Shown here one piece after another: positions 10,801 through 21,748 of a stretch of DNA of 64,000 bases. The position numbers were made by a program, and so were the translations under genes. The stretch is from Zygnema circumcarinatum (lineage: Eukaryota; Streptophyta; Zygnematophyceae; Zygnematales; Zygnemataceae): assembly GCA_037447605.1 (NCBI GenBank), contig CM074814.1, forward strand, positions 62,001 through 126,000, in the 5' to 3' direction. The notes below the pieces were generated by a model that saw only the letters and a program-made list of their open reading frames with translations, was not told the origin of the DNA and made no database searches. Positions within the stretch are counted from its first letter, which is position 1; the number at the start of each line of letters is the position of its first letter.

Positions 10801-13800
10801 GCCATCTGCCCCGCCCGCCTGCCCGCCATCTGCCCCGCCTGCCCCGCCATCTGCCCGCCACCCTGCCCCTGCCCTGCCCGCCATCCGCCCGCCCGCCCTG
10901 CCCTGCCTGGCCCGCCACCCCCTGCCCTGCCCGCCACCGCCCGCCACCCCGCCCGCCTGCCCGCTACTCCGCCCGCCCGCCCGCTACTCCGCCCGCCCCG
11001 CCACCCCCGTCCCGCCCTGCCCTGCCCGCCACCCCTGCCCTGCCCGGCCTGCCCTGCCACCCTGCCCCGCCCTGCCCCGCCATCCGCCCTGCCCGCCCTG
11101 CCCGCCATCCCGCCCTGCCCGCCTGCCATCTGCCCGTCTGCCATCCGCCCTGCCTGCCCTGCCCTGCCCGCCATCTGCCCTGCCCTGCCCGCCATCTGCC
11201 TGCCACCGCCGCCCCTGCCATCCGCCCTGCCCGCCTGCCCGCTACTCCGCCCTGCCACTCTGCCCTGCCCTGCCCTGGCCCTGCCTGCCCGCCACCCCGC
11301 CCCGCCCTGCCACCCCGCCCCGCCCCGCCCGCCACCCCGCCCTGCCACACGCCCGCCATCCGCCCTGCCATCTGCCCCGCCTGCCCTGCCATCTGCCCTG
11401 CCCGCCGCCATCTGCCCTGCCCTGCCTGCCCGCCACCCCGCCTGCCCTGCCCGCCACCCCCGCCCCTGCCCGCCACTCCGCCCTGCCCCTGCCACCCCTG
11501 CCCCGCCCGCCCGCGCCCGCCACCCGCCGCCACCCATGCCGTCACCACCGCTGCCGCGCCGGGCGCGCGCGCGCACCACCGCGCGCGCCCGCGCGCCGCC
11601 GACTCGCCCGCCACTCGCCGCGCCACGCCCGCTGCGCTGCCTGCCCCGCCCTGCCCGCCATCCGCCCTGTCTGCCCTGCCCGCCCGCCTGCCCTGCCACT
11701 CTGTCTGGTCTGGTCTGCCCGCCACCCCGCCCCTGTTGCCCCTGCCATCTGCCCTGCCCTGCCCTGCCCTCCATCTGCCCTGCCCTGCCATCCCTGCCCT
11801 GCCCTGCCATCTGCCCTGCCATCTGCCCTGCCCGGCCCTGCCACCCTGCCCCGCCCGCCATCTGCCCTGCCCGCCACTCTGCCCTGCCCCACCCGCCTGC
11901 CCCGCCTGCACCGGCCACCCCGCCCTGCCCTGCCCTGCCACCCCGCCCCGCCCGCCCGGCCCGCCTGGCCCCGGCCCGCTACCCCTGCCCTGCCACCCTG
12001 CCCCGCCCTGCCCCGCCATCGCTGCCCTGCCATCTGCCCTGCCATCTGCCCTGCCCTGCCCTGCCATCTGCCCTGCCATCTGCCCTGCCCTGCCCTGCCA
12101 TCTGCCCTGCCCTGCTGCCCTGCCCTGCCCTGCCCTGCCATCTGCCCTGCCATCTGCCCTGCCCTGCAATCTGCCATCTGCCCTGCCATCTGCCCTGCCA
12201 TCTGCCCTGCCATCTGCCCTGCCATCTGCCCTGCCATCTGCCCTGCCCTGCCCTGCCATCTGCCCTGCCCTGCCCTGCTGCCCTGCCATCTGCCCTGCCC
12301 TGCCCTGCCCTGCCCTGCCCTGCCCTGCCCTGCCCTGCCCTGCCCTCTGCCCTGCCATCTGCCCTGCCCTGCCCCCCTGCCCTGCCCTGCTGCCCTGCCC
12401 TGCCCTGCCCTGCCCTGCCATCTGCCCTGCCCTGCCCTGCCCTGCCCCGCCCGGCCTGCCACCCTGCCCCTGCCTGCCCTGCCATCTGCCCGCCACTCTG
12501 CCCCTGCCCTGCCCTGCCATCTGCCCTGCCCCGCCATCTGCTCGCCCTGCCCGCCACCCCGCCCTCACCCGCCCTGCCGCCCGCCACCTCCGCCCTGCCT
12601 GGCCTGCCGCTGCCTGCCCGGCCACTCTGCCCCGCCCTGCCCCGCTGCCATCTGCCCTGCCCCGCCCTGCCCCTGCCCGTCTGCCCCGCCCGCCCTGCCC
12701 TGCCCTGCGACCCCCGCCCCGCCCTGCCCCGCCACCCCGCCCTGCCCTGCCTGGCCTGCCCTGCCCGCCACACGCCCTGCCCTGCCCCGCCATCTGCCCT
12801 GCCGCCTGCCACTCCCGCCCGCCACTCTGCCCCGCCATCTGCCCGCCACCCCGCCCTGCCCTGCCCTGCCTGCCCTGCCCGCCATCCGCCCGCCATCTGC
12901 CCTGCCACCCTGCCCTGCCCCGCCCTGCCCCGCCTGGCCCGCCACCCCGCCCTGCCCCGCCCCGCCCCGCCCGCTACCCCCGTCATCCCGCCCGCCATCC
13001 CGCCCGCCTGCCCCGCTACTCCGCCCCGCCCGCCTGCCTGCCCCGCCCTGCCCCGCCCCGTCTGCCCCGCCCGCCATTCCGCCCGCCCTCACCCTGCCCT
13101 GGCCTGGCCCGGCCTGGCCCCGCCACCCCGCCCTGCCACCCCGTCTGCCCCTGCCCCACCCGCCCTGCCCTGCCCGCCCGCCCTGCCCGCCTGGCCCGCC
13201 CTGCCCCGCCACCCCGCCCGCCCGCCACCCCGCCCCGCCACCCCGCCCTGCCCCGCCATCTGCCCTGCCCTGCCCGCCCGCCACCCCCGCCACCCCGCCC
13301 CGCCACCCTGCCCCGCCCTGCCACCCCCGCCCTGCCCCGCCCTTGCCACCACCCCGCCTGATCCTGCCCGCCATCTGCCCTGCCCCTGGCCTGTGCATCT
13401 GCCCTGCCCGCCTGCCATCTGCCCTGCTACTCTGCCCTGCCCTGCCCCTGGCCACTCTGCTGCCATCTGCCCGCCTGCCCTGCCTGGCCCGCCGCCACCC
13501 GCCTGCCCCGCCATCTGCCCTGCCCTGCCCTGCCATCTGCCCTGCCCTGCCCTGCCCTGCCCTGCCCTGCCATCTGCCCTGCCATCTGCCCTGCCCTGCC
13601 CTGCCATCTGCCCTGCCCTGCCCTGCCATCTGCCCTGCCCAGCCCAGCCCTCAGCCCTGCCCAGCCCTGCCCAGCCAACATCCCACCCCGCGGCCCGGCC
13701 CAGCCCATCCCATCCCACATCCCCGCCCTGCCCTGCCCCTGCCCCGCCAGCCTGCCCCTGCCATCGTCTGCCATCTGCCCTGCCCTGCCTGCCACCCCGC

Positions 13801-16800
13801 CCTGCCATCTGCCCGCCCTGCCCTGCCCTGCCCTGCCCCGCCATCCGCCCTGCCCTGCCCTGCCCTGCCCCCTGCCCTGAGATCTGCCCAGCCATCTGCC
13901 CTGGTCTGCCCTTCTGCCCTGCCATCTGCCCTGCCCTGCCCTGCCCTGCCCTGCCCTGCCATCTGCCCTGCCCTGCCCTGCCCTGCCCTGCCCGCCACCC
14001 TGCCCCTGCCCTGCCCCCATCTGCCCTGCCCGCCATCTGCCCTGCCCCGCCACCCGCCCCGCCCTGCCTGGCCTGCCACTCCGCCCGGCCTGCCTGTGGC
14101 CATCGCCCGCCACCTGCCCCGCCCTGCCCTCTGCCCTGCACTCCGCCCCGCCCTGCCCTGCCATCTGCCCTGCCCTGCCCTGCCCTGCCCTGCCCTGCCA
14201 TCTGCCCTGCCCTGCCCTGCCATCTGCCCTGCCCTGCCTGCCACCCCGCCCGCCATTTGCCTGGCCTGCCCTGCCATCTGCCCTGCCACCTGCCCTGCCA
14301 TCTGCCCTGCCTTGCCATCTGCGCTGCCATCTGCCCTGCCAACGGCCCCCTGCCCTGCCCTGCCCTGCCTGCCCTGCCCTGCCCTGCCCTGCCATCTGCC
14401 CTGCCCTGCCCTGCCCTGCCTGCCCTGCCCTGCCATCTGCCCTGCCCTGCCCTGCTGCCCTGCCATCTGCCCTGCCCTGCCCTGCCATCTGCCCTGCCAC
14501 TGCCCTGCCACCCTGCCCCTGCCCTGCCATCTGCCCGCCATCTGCCCCGCCCGGCCCTGCCCGCCTGGCCCGCCACCTCGCCCTGTCTGCCCGCCCGCCT
14601 GGCCATCGCCGTGGTCTGCCTGCCATCCTGCCTGGCCATGGCCTGCCCCTGCCTGCCTGCCACTCTGCCCTGCCATCCTGCCCGCCATCTGCCCCGCCGT
14701 GCCCATCTGCCCTGCCCTGCCCTGCCCTGCCCTGCCCTGCCCTGCCCTGCCATCTGCCCTGCCCTGCCCTGCCCTGCCCTGCCCTGCCATCTGCCCTGCC
14801 ATCTGCCCTGCCATCTGCCCTGCCATCTGCCCTGCCCTGCCCCGCCATCTGCCTGCCCTGCCCTGCCTGCCTCGCCCGCCCGCCAGCCTGCCTCTGCCCT
14901 GCCACCCCGCCCGCCTGGTCCGGCCACCTCCTCTGCCCTGCCATTCGCCCTGCCCGCCTGCCACTGCCATCTGCCCTGCCTGCCCTGCTATCCTGCCCTG
15001 CCCTGCCCGTGACGCCCTGCCCCGCCACCCTGCCCCTGCCCTGCCTGCTGCCACCCTGTCCTGCCCTGCCCCGCCCTGCCTGCCGCCGCCTGCCTGCCAC
15101 CCTGCCCTGCCATCCGCCCTGCCCCGCCCTGCCCTGCCACCCCCGCCCGCCCGCCACTTCGCCCGCCCTGCCCTGCCTGCCCGCCACCCTGTCGCCTGCC
15201 ACCTGGTCTGCCACCCTGCCCTGCCCGCCACCCTGCCCTGGCCACCCCGCCCCTGCCCTGCCATCTGCCCTGCCCTGCCCTGCCCTGCCATCCTGCCATC
15301 CCCTGCCCTGCCATCTGCCCTGCCATCTGCCCTGCCCTGCCCTGCCCTGCCCTGCCCTGCCCTGCCCTGCCATCTGCCCTGCCCTGCCCTGCCATCTGCC
15401 CTGCCCTGCCATCTGCCCTGCCATCCATCCCCTGCCCTGCCCTGCCCTGCCCTGCCCAGCCCTGCCCAGCCCAGCCCTGCCCTCAGCCCAGCCCTGCCCA
15501 GCCCTGCCCCGCCATCTGCCCCGCCATTCGCCCTGTCCGCCCGCCCTGCCCGCCACTCCGCCCCGCCCGCCCGCCACCCCGCCCCGCCCGCCCCGCCACT
15601 CTGCCCTGCCCTGCCGCCCGGCCACCCCTGCCCTGCCATCTGCCCTGCCCTGCCTGCCCGCTATCTGCCCCGCCTGCCCGCCTGCCCCGCCACCCGCCCT
15701 GCCCTGCCCTGCCCTGCCCTGCCCTGCCATCTGCCCTGCCCTGCCCTGCCCTGCCCTGCCCTGCCCTGCCCTGCCATCTGCCCTGCCATCTGCCCTGCCC
15801 TGCCCTGCCCTGCCATCTGCCCTGCCCTGCCCTGCCCTGCCCTGCCCTGCCCTGCCCCTGCCCTGCCATCTGCCTGCTGCCATCTGCCCTGCCATCTGCC
15901 CTGCCATCTGCCCTGCCCTCTGCCCTGCCCTCTGCCCTGCCCTGCCCTCCGCCCTGCCCTGCCCTGCCTGCTGCCACTCTGCCCCGCCATCTGCCCGCCT
16001 GCCATCCCCCTGCCCTGTCTGCCCTGCCCCGCCTGGCCTGCCCCGCCCGGCCTGCCTGCCCTGCCTGCCCGCCACCCCCTGCCCTGCCCGCCTGCCCTGC
16101 CCGCCCGCCTGCCCCGCCCGCCCGCCCGCCCGCCCTGCCCGCCCGCCCTGCCCCGCCCTGCCCCGCCCCGCCACCCCGCCCCGCCCCGCCCGCCCCGCCA
16201 CCCTGCCCCGCCCCGCCACCTGCCCTGCCATCACCCCAGCCCAGCCCCGACGTGGCCTCTGCCCTGCCCTGCCCTGCCCTGCCCTGCCCTGCCCTGCCAT
16301 CTGCCCTGCCATCTGCCCTGCCCTGCCATCTGCCCTGCCCTGCCCTGCCCTGCCCTGCCCTGCCCTGCCCTGCCCTGCCATCTGCCCTGCCCTGCCATCT
16401 GCCCTGCCCTGCCCTGCCCTGCCCTGCCCTGCCCTGCCATCTGCCCTGCCCTGCCATCTCTGCCATCTGCCCTGCCATCTGCCCTGCCATCTGCCCTGCC
16501 ATCTGCCCTGCCATCTGCTCTGCCTGCTATCCCTGCCACTCTGCCCGCCATCTGCCCTGCCCGCCATCTGCCCTGCCACTCTGCCCTGCCATCTGCCCTG
16601 CCCGCCACCCTGCCCCGCCATCTGCCCTGCCCCGCCATCTGCCCCGCCCGCCCGCCCTGCCATCTGCCCTGCCCTGCCCGCCCGCCCGCCCGCCCGCCTG
16701 CCCCTCCTGCCCGCCATCCGCCCGCCCCTCCTGCCCGCCCCTGCCATCCGCCCGCCATCCTGCCCCGCCCCGCCATCTCCCCGTCCCTCTTCCCTGCCCT

Positions 16801-19800
16801 CCCCCGGCCCTGCCCTGCCCTGCCCTGCCCTGCCATCTGCCCTGCCCTGCCCTGCCCTGCCCTGCCATCTGCCCTGCCATCTGCCCTGCCCTCTGCCCTG
16901 CCCTCTGCCCTGCCATCTGCCCTGCCATCTGCCCGGCCAACTGCCCTGCCCTCAGCCCGGCCCTGCCCTGCCCTGCCCTGCCCTGCCCTGCCTTCTGCCC
17001 TGCCATGCCTGCCCTGCCCCGCCCTGCCCTGCCATCTGCCCTGCCCTGCCCTGCCATCTGCCCTGCCATCTGCCCTGCCATCTGCCCTGCCCTGCCCTGC
17101 CCTGCCCTGCCCTGCCCTGCCCTGCCCTGCCATCTGCCCTGCCATCTGCCCTGCCCTGCCCTGCCCTGCCCTGCCCTGCCCTGCCCTGCCCTGCCCTGCC
17201 ATCTGCCCTGCCCTGCCCTCTGCCATCTGCCCTCTGCCCTGCCATCTGCTCTGCCCTGCCATCTGCCCTGCCATCTGCTCTGCCCTGCCATCTGCCCTGC
17301 CATCTGCCCTGCCATCTGCCCTGCCATCTGCCCTGCCATCTGCCCTGCCATCTGCCCTGCCATCTGCCCTGCCTGTGGCACGAGGCGAGCATCTCCACTG
17401 CGCGCCGAGCGGCCTCTGCTCCGCGCCGACTCGGCAGCAGGGACGGCACTGCGGTCACGTCACACAGCAGCGCTGCGCCCCCCCCCCTCTCCCCTCCCCC
17501 TGTGAGGCGGGCGAGCCCCCACAATGCGAGGCAGGGAGGAGGGCCCTTCTGCGGGAGGAGGCGAGCCAGACTTTGGGATCCGCAACGTCATACCGCAGTG
17601 CGCCGGTTGGCCGTCTCTCCCAGCTCTCCCAGCTTCTTGGTAGTACGCCTCCAGGCTCTGAACCGCCAACAGGAATAAGGTAAGCATGGGGGAATCAGAA
17701 AATGAAGGGGATGAAACACATAACGAAAACACTCCGCGCTGCACCAGCTAAGAAGAAAAAAGAAAGAAAAGAAAGTAAACGAAAAATGAAAAAAGAAAAG
17801 AAAGAAAACAAGAGAAAAGAAAGAAAGAAAGAGAAAGAAAGAAAGAAAGAGAAAAAAAGAAAGAAAGAAAGAAAGAAAGAAGAAAGAGAAGAAGAAAGAG
17901 TCGCAGAAATTGGGTGCAAAAGATAGCTCCAAACACGCTGCTGCCTTCACCTGAGGCCAGCCGTAGTGAATAATGCGCCGCACATCCGCTTTGTCGATCC
18001 CCATGCCGAAGGCGATGGTTGCCACCACAACCTTCAAACGAAGGAATGACGGCAATGCCAATGCCAATCAACAAACCCGAAGCAAAGGAAAAGCCGCAAT
18101 CACAAGACGAGAGGCGAACGGCCACTCTCACCTGCAGCGTTCCATCATGGAAGCCATCGTGCACTTTTCGTAAAGTCGCTTTCGGTAGCTGCAATGGAAA
18201 GGGATGAAGGCCAGTCAGCTCCTCGAACTGTGGCGAGAGAGAGTTGAGGTTTCAGAGGCTGTTGAACAGTTTTGGAAGCAATTCGGATGAAGCAAACGAG
18301 CTGGCCCTTGAAAGGTGCTTCAACCCCTCAGCTTTCTGATCTTCTCCCCATTTGAAGTGTCAGCGTTTCTTCACTCACCCCTGCATGGTACGCGGCTGCT
18401 TTCACTTGTCGGCCTATCAAATACTTGGCGATTCGCTCCGCCTCCTTCCTGGTGGGAACATAAACAATCGACATTCCCAGCCCCAAGGTCTGCCCTTCTC
18501 CATGTCCACGCCTGCCAGCACCATCCGACAAACTCGCAGTTGCTGAAGAACAAGTTCCAAACGCTCCGCATGACTCTGCCGGCCAAACAAGAATCATATC
18601 AGCTCTCCAATCTTGCTCAAAATATAAATCTCTTCATTTCCGGATTACTCTACAAGAATACCACAAGGCGTGGAAGAGAATATTAAGTCAAGAAGAGCAG
18701 TTCGACTGACAAAAGGACAAAATCTGCAAGTGAACTCATCCCTAGGGTCATCTAAGGACTAAGCAGCTCACCTTCAAAATCACCTCCCATGCGTTCATCT
18801 TCTTCTCCGTTTCCACTGCTTCCGATCATTTGCCCATGTTCATCCTCCTGTTCACTGCCCTTCTCACGATCATCGTCTTCCTCATAAACGCTTTCCTCTG
18901 AATCACTGCCCTCCTCACTCTCGCTGCAATTTCTGGCCTCTTCTCCAGTAGAAGGATGCACATCCTCAACTATCTTTGCCTCAGTATTGAAAAAAGCAGT
19001 CCCAGTCATGCCCCCCCTCATCACCCCCTTCTCTTTTCTGTTTCTCCATACGTCATTCCGTAGCCCCTCTGACTTTGTATGCATCCGGCGGTCCCTAGCC
19101 ACACAATGCGATGCATCTGCATTTTCTGTGATTCCAGGACCTGCTGAATGCCCATTGCTATTCGAGTTTTTGGGAATCTGCCTCAATCTGCATTCTGTGA
19201 TTAAGTCCTCAAAATCATGCGCATATGACGCCGGTTTTGTCGTTTTGCTGTGCCGCACCTGCACCTCCGAACAAGACGCACATGAAAGGAGCAGGAGAGG
19301 CAGACCGAGACTGACGGGAAGAAAAAGAAACAAAGTGGTTTAAGGGAGACATATAAGTTGAGGGAGGACGAGCGGGTAAAAAGCGGGAGACAGCAAGCGA
19401 GGGAGGGGGGGAGTGAAGAGGCGCACACCGAGAAAACTAAGTTGGGACGGTAATAGCTCGTGCTGACGATTTTGGGATTAGCATCAGCTATTCCCAGAGA
19501 CTTTAAAATATCTTCTTGCACGCTAGGAGTTGCAGTCGCTGTCAGCGCCATGATGGGGCCGACGTTCACTCCGACCACTTCTTTCCGAAAGTGCACCTTC
19601 AAAGCTGCAAGCTGCCTGGCTAAACCCCACCCTTTAAGTCACTAAGAAAATTCACGTCAAGAGTTCAGTTAGAAAAAGAGATTCCAAACTCTCCCTCTCC
19701 AAAAAACGGCACATCGAGAGCTAAAACGAGAGCTGACCTGTATTCTGGTCGGAAGTCATGTCCCCACTTTGAGATGCAATGTGCTTCGTCAATAGCAAAG

Positions 19801-21748
19801 AGAGCGATACCTCGGCCTTTTGCCAGCTGTTGCAGTGGGCCCAACAGCCTGCAAGGAGCAGCACAACAGGCTTACACTAAGCTCAACTTGCATATCAACT
19901 TAAGCTTATCACAGCGCTTGAACTTGCTCTGTTGTGCCCGGCGCATGGGTGTTTATGAAGTTCTCGATTATCACTCATCTTCCCAGGGGCGTGAGGTGTG
20001 CCCAAGGGTATCAGCTTGCTGGAAGTAGCAAATCATTGCCTCACTCCATGTTTAGAGTCAACTTTAAGAAAAGAATGCAATCAGCAGCTGGACTGATAAA
20101 AAATGACAGACGAGTGTAAACACCGTGCAGGAGTTTTGAGGCTCGTTAAAGACTGATACCTCTGTAAAGACTCCGGACAAATATACACAATATTAAACTG
20201 CCCAGCCATCGCTCGCCCTTCAACGAGAGGATCAGGCTGGCCGGAACCCAAAAAGGCAGCTGCTATTCCGCGCCTGGCAAGCTGCTGACATTGGTCACGC
20301 ATGAGAGATATGAGGGGCGAAATCACAACCGTAACTTTCCCCGTCATGAGGGCCGGCAATTGAAAGCAGAGAGATTTCCCTACATGGATACCAAGGCCTG
20401 AATCAGGATATGCAGGTGTTCCTTAAATCTCGGTTTTGCCATGAGTAATTGCACCAGAAACCAATGATCTTTTACAATGTCAATCCTGCTACGTTGCCTT
20501 TGAGTTGAGCCATTAATTTGACGTCCATTCATGCCGTGAAGAAATCGCAAACGAGATGGATCTGAAAGGTGTATCCTGCTCTAACTACCATGCTCCAGTA
20601 CACGAAAGATGGAACATCCCCAATAAAGGAAAGCCCACAAAAGGTTGAGAGGCGGATTCAAACTGACCACTTCCTGTTGCCGCGAGAACAAAACAGTCTC
20701 GACCCTCCGCCCATCCAGCCAGCACCTCGGACTGAAATGGTTTCAAACCCGAGAATCCAAAATATTTTTTCAGTGCAACTTCAGCGGCTACCTGCCAATC
20801 CGCGGATGACCCGGCAGCTTTGGTTTCTTGAACAGTGCTGCAGTCCGCAACATGTTGCGGCTCCTGAACTCGAGAATAGCTTGTTCTCTCCCTACTAAAC
20901 ATTCCCACCTCAGGTGCATGTGGCAAAGTGGACTGAGGGGCAAAAGCTCGCTGATGGTGATGCGATGATGGTGGATACATCCTCTGCGTACGATTATCCG
21001 TCTTTCCACCACGGTCTTGTAATGGACTTTCTTCTGTTTTTCGCTTCTTGTTCACCTCATTCTGCATGCTCCCGAAGTCCCATTGACCTCTCTTCATGGT
21101 ATTTCCACAACTTTTCTCAGCATGAAAAGCATTATTAAACTCCACCTTTGGGACGTCCACAGTCTTTGACCCCAATGAGTGCTCATCGTCTTCCTTTTCT
21201 ACTTCTTGAACCATTCTCCTTTTCAAGACCTCTGTCTTGACTTCTCCACGTGAGTCACGATCTTCTGCTTCTTGCAAGTTTCTCAATCTTGCAGTTTTCA
21301 TTCTCATTCCTGGCACTGCTCTAAGCCCCGCAGCCTTTCCATGTCGTTCCCCTGTTCCATCGCCGGACTCCTGTATGCCGTTCGCTTGTCCTGATTCTCC
21401 AACATATCTTTCCTGCTGCAAGTTACGTACTCTCGTTTGTTCTCTCGGGGTTGCTTTCTTCACATTTTCTGTCGTCTCTCGCCGTAGGTGGCCCTTCCCA
21501 TGACTGAGATTCCCCACCCCCTCGGAAAGTTTGGCAGGGAACTCTACCCCTAATCCTGATTCCGGAACCTCAGGGAAAGCAACAACGTCAGCCATTAATA
21601 ATATATCCACAGCTGTCTGCAGGGAAGAAAATGCAGAAGCTTCCAGAGCATTCCAGGCATGAACCGGATCATAACCCAGAGAAACGAGCTCGGTGAGCCA
21701 CCCATCTCTCTGTAACTGAGAGCTAAGTGTTCCCTCCAGCCTGTCCAT
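4882..21748 (-). CDS. RECQSIM: RecQ-family DNA helicase, RECQSIM type
   Basis: Fifteen exons (high to low): 20668-21748, 20160-20379, 19738-19848, 19429-19615, 18772-19258, 18379-18497, 18132-18188, 17951-18031, 17594-17657, 17373-17472, 6141-6224, 5820-5910, 5598-5687, 5414-5518, 4882-5265; 3261 bases, 1086 residues. An N-terminal UBA-like segment (residues ~10-60) precedes the helicase core: motif I ATGSGKS (~360), motif II DEAH (~455), motif [25 protein letters not shown], and motif [12 protein letters not shown] (~787). The Zn-binding subdomain is visible as CR-x16-CASCDVC, then a winged-helix region and a basic tail with WADPAFRRQ and [10 protein letters not shown]. An acidic ~160-residue insertion (exon 5, ~534-695) separates the two RecA lobes, the hallmark of plant RECQSIM. 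Expected activity: ATP-dependent 3'-5' unwinding in replication or repair, in the nucleus. Exon 6's 5' boundary is the least certain. Start chosen as MDRLEG; an upstream in-frame ATG exists at 21787. Confidence 0.85.
11515..11650. repeat. CpG-rich, alternating CG island inside the array
   Basis: Near the middle of the minisatellite the CTGCC periodicity breaks. A ~130-base block of GC-rich sequence appears with alternating GCGCGCGCGC tracts (about 11565-11600), CGCC and ACTCGCCG elements. It is the densest CpG stretch in the array and carries few recognisable repeat units. Alternating purine-pyrimidine CG tracts have Z-DNA potential. It could be a remnant of the original intron or a heavily diverged part of the array; nothing shows a gene. 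Confidence 0.6.
13634..13735. repeat. CCCAGC-type variant block in the array (copy 1)
   Basis: Here the repeat shifts from CCCTG to CCCAG/CCCAGC with CAGCCCTCAGCCC, followed by a short unique stretch (AACATCCCACCCCGCGG). The same variant recurs ~1.8 kb away at 15456-15512, and a short version sits at ~16218-16256. This suggests that blocks of the array were duplicated as units. Confidence 0.6.
15456..15512. repeat. CCCAGC-type variant block in the array (copy 2)
   Basis: This is a second block with the CCCAGCCCAGCCCTGCCCTC pattern and the same CCTCAGCCC signature as copy 1. Like copy 1 it is preceded by mixed CCCTG and CATCTGCC units. A segmental duplication within the array is the simplest explanation. 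Confidence 0.55.
17752..17905. repeat. (GAAA)n purine microsatellite in RECQSIM intron 8
   Basis: This is an imperfect AAAG/GAAA tract of about 150 bases, with all A and G on the + strand. In the transcribed orientation of RECQSIM it is a CTTT-rich pyrimidine tract ~90 bases upstream of the exon 9 acceptor at 17658. It is non-coding; the Lys/Glu-only open frame across it is spurious. Confidence 0.9.

Larger units (their letters stand above)
6225..17372 (-). other. Giant intron 10 of RECQSIM with a GC 5' splice site
   Basis: This 11,148-base intron lies between exon 10 (17373-17472, encoding VPSLLPSRR ... ASCHR) and exon 11 (6141-6224, YGIGTTRCR). Joining CAC-AG to G-TAC restores the expected CxR-Y junction of the RecQ family and the reading frame. 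On the coding strand the exon ends CCACAG and the intron begins GCAGGGCAG, so the donor is GC rather than GT; the repeat begins at once. The acceptor is an ordinary GCGCAG at 6225. The only nearby GT (17381) would drop three residues, stay in frame, and has poor context. The last ~115 bases before the acceptor are non-repetitive and include a T-rich stretch. The intron makes up two thirds of the gene. Confidence 0.75.
6341..17372. repeat. 11 kb CTGCC-based minisatellite array
   Basis: The array is built from a pentamer CTGCC (CCCTG in register) and a seven-base variant ATCTGCC. These combine into a 12-mer CATCTGCCCTGC, with CCGCC/CACCCCGCC substitutions in many places. Runs of about ten perfect CCCTG copies occur at ~12291-12346 and ~17149-17200. 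The pure 12-mer recurs in tandem at ~12168-12245 and at the exon-proximal edge, ~17282-17370. The complementary (RECQSIM sense) strand reads GGGCAGGGCAGGG. Neither strand of the unit can form a stop codon in any frame, so 'proteins' of up to ~2500 residues appear in all frames; they are artefacts. Assembled length may not equal true length, because such arrays collapse in assembly. Confidence 0.95.

Noticed and set aside
6341-17372. Array as telomeric, centromeric satellite or CRISPR
   Set aside because: The unit lacks a telomere-type TTAGGG/TTTAGGG core, it has no repeat-spacer alternation, and it is bounded on both sides by exons of one gene, so it is an intronic minisatellite.
17373-17385. 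Normal GT donor for RECQSIM exon 10 at 17381
   Set aside because: It stays in frame but removes the three residues CHR that match the family, and its context (TC/GTGCCA) is poor. Kept only as an alternative to the GC site.
6103-17683. Open frames of up to ~2500 residues on both strands, rich in Pro/Ala/Cys/Leu or Gly/Arg/Ala/Gln
   Set aside because: They are by-products of a CTGCC/GGCAG repeat that cannot encode a stop in any frame. All six frames are open over the same interval, there is no codon bias, and the interval is an intron of RECQSIM.
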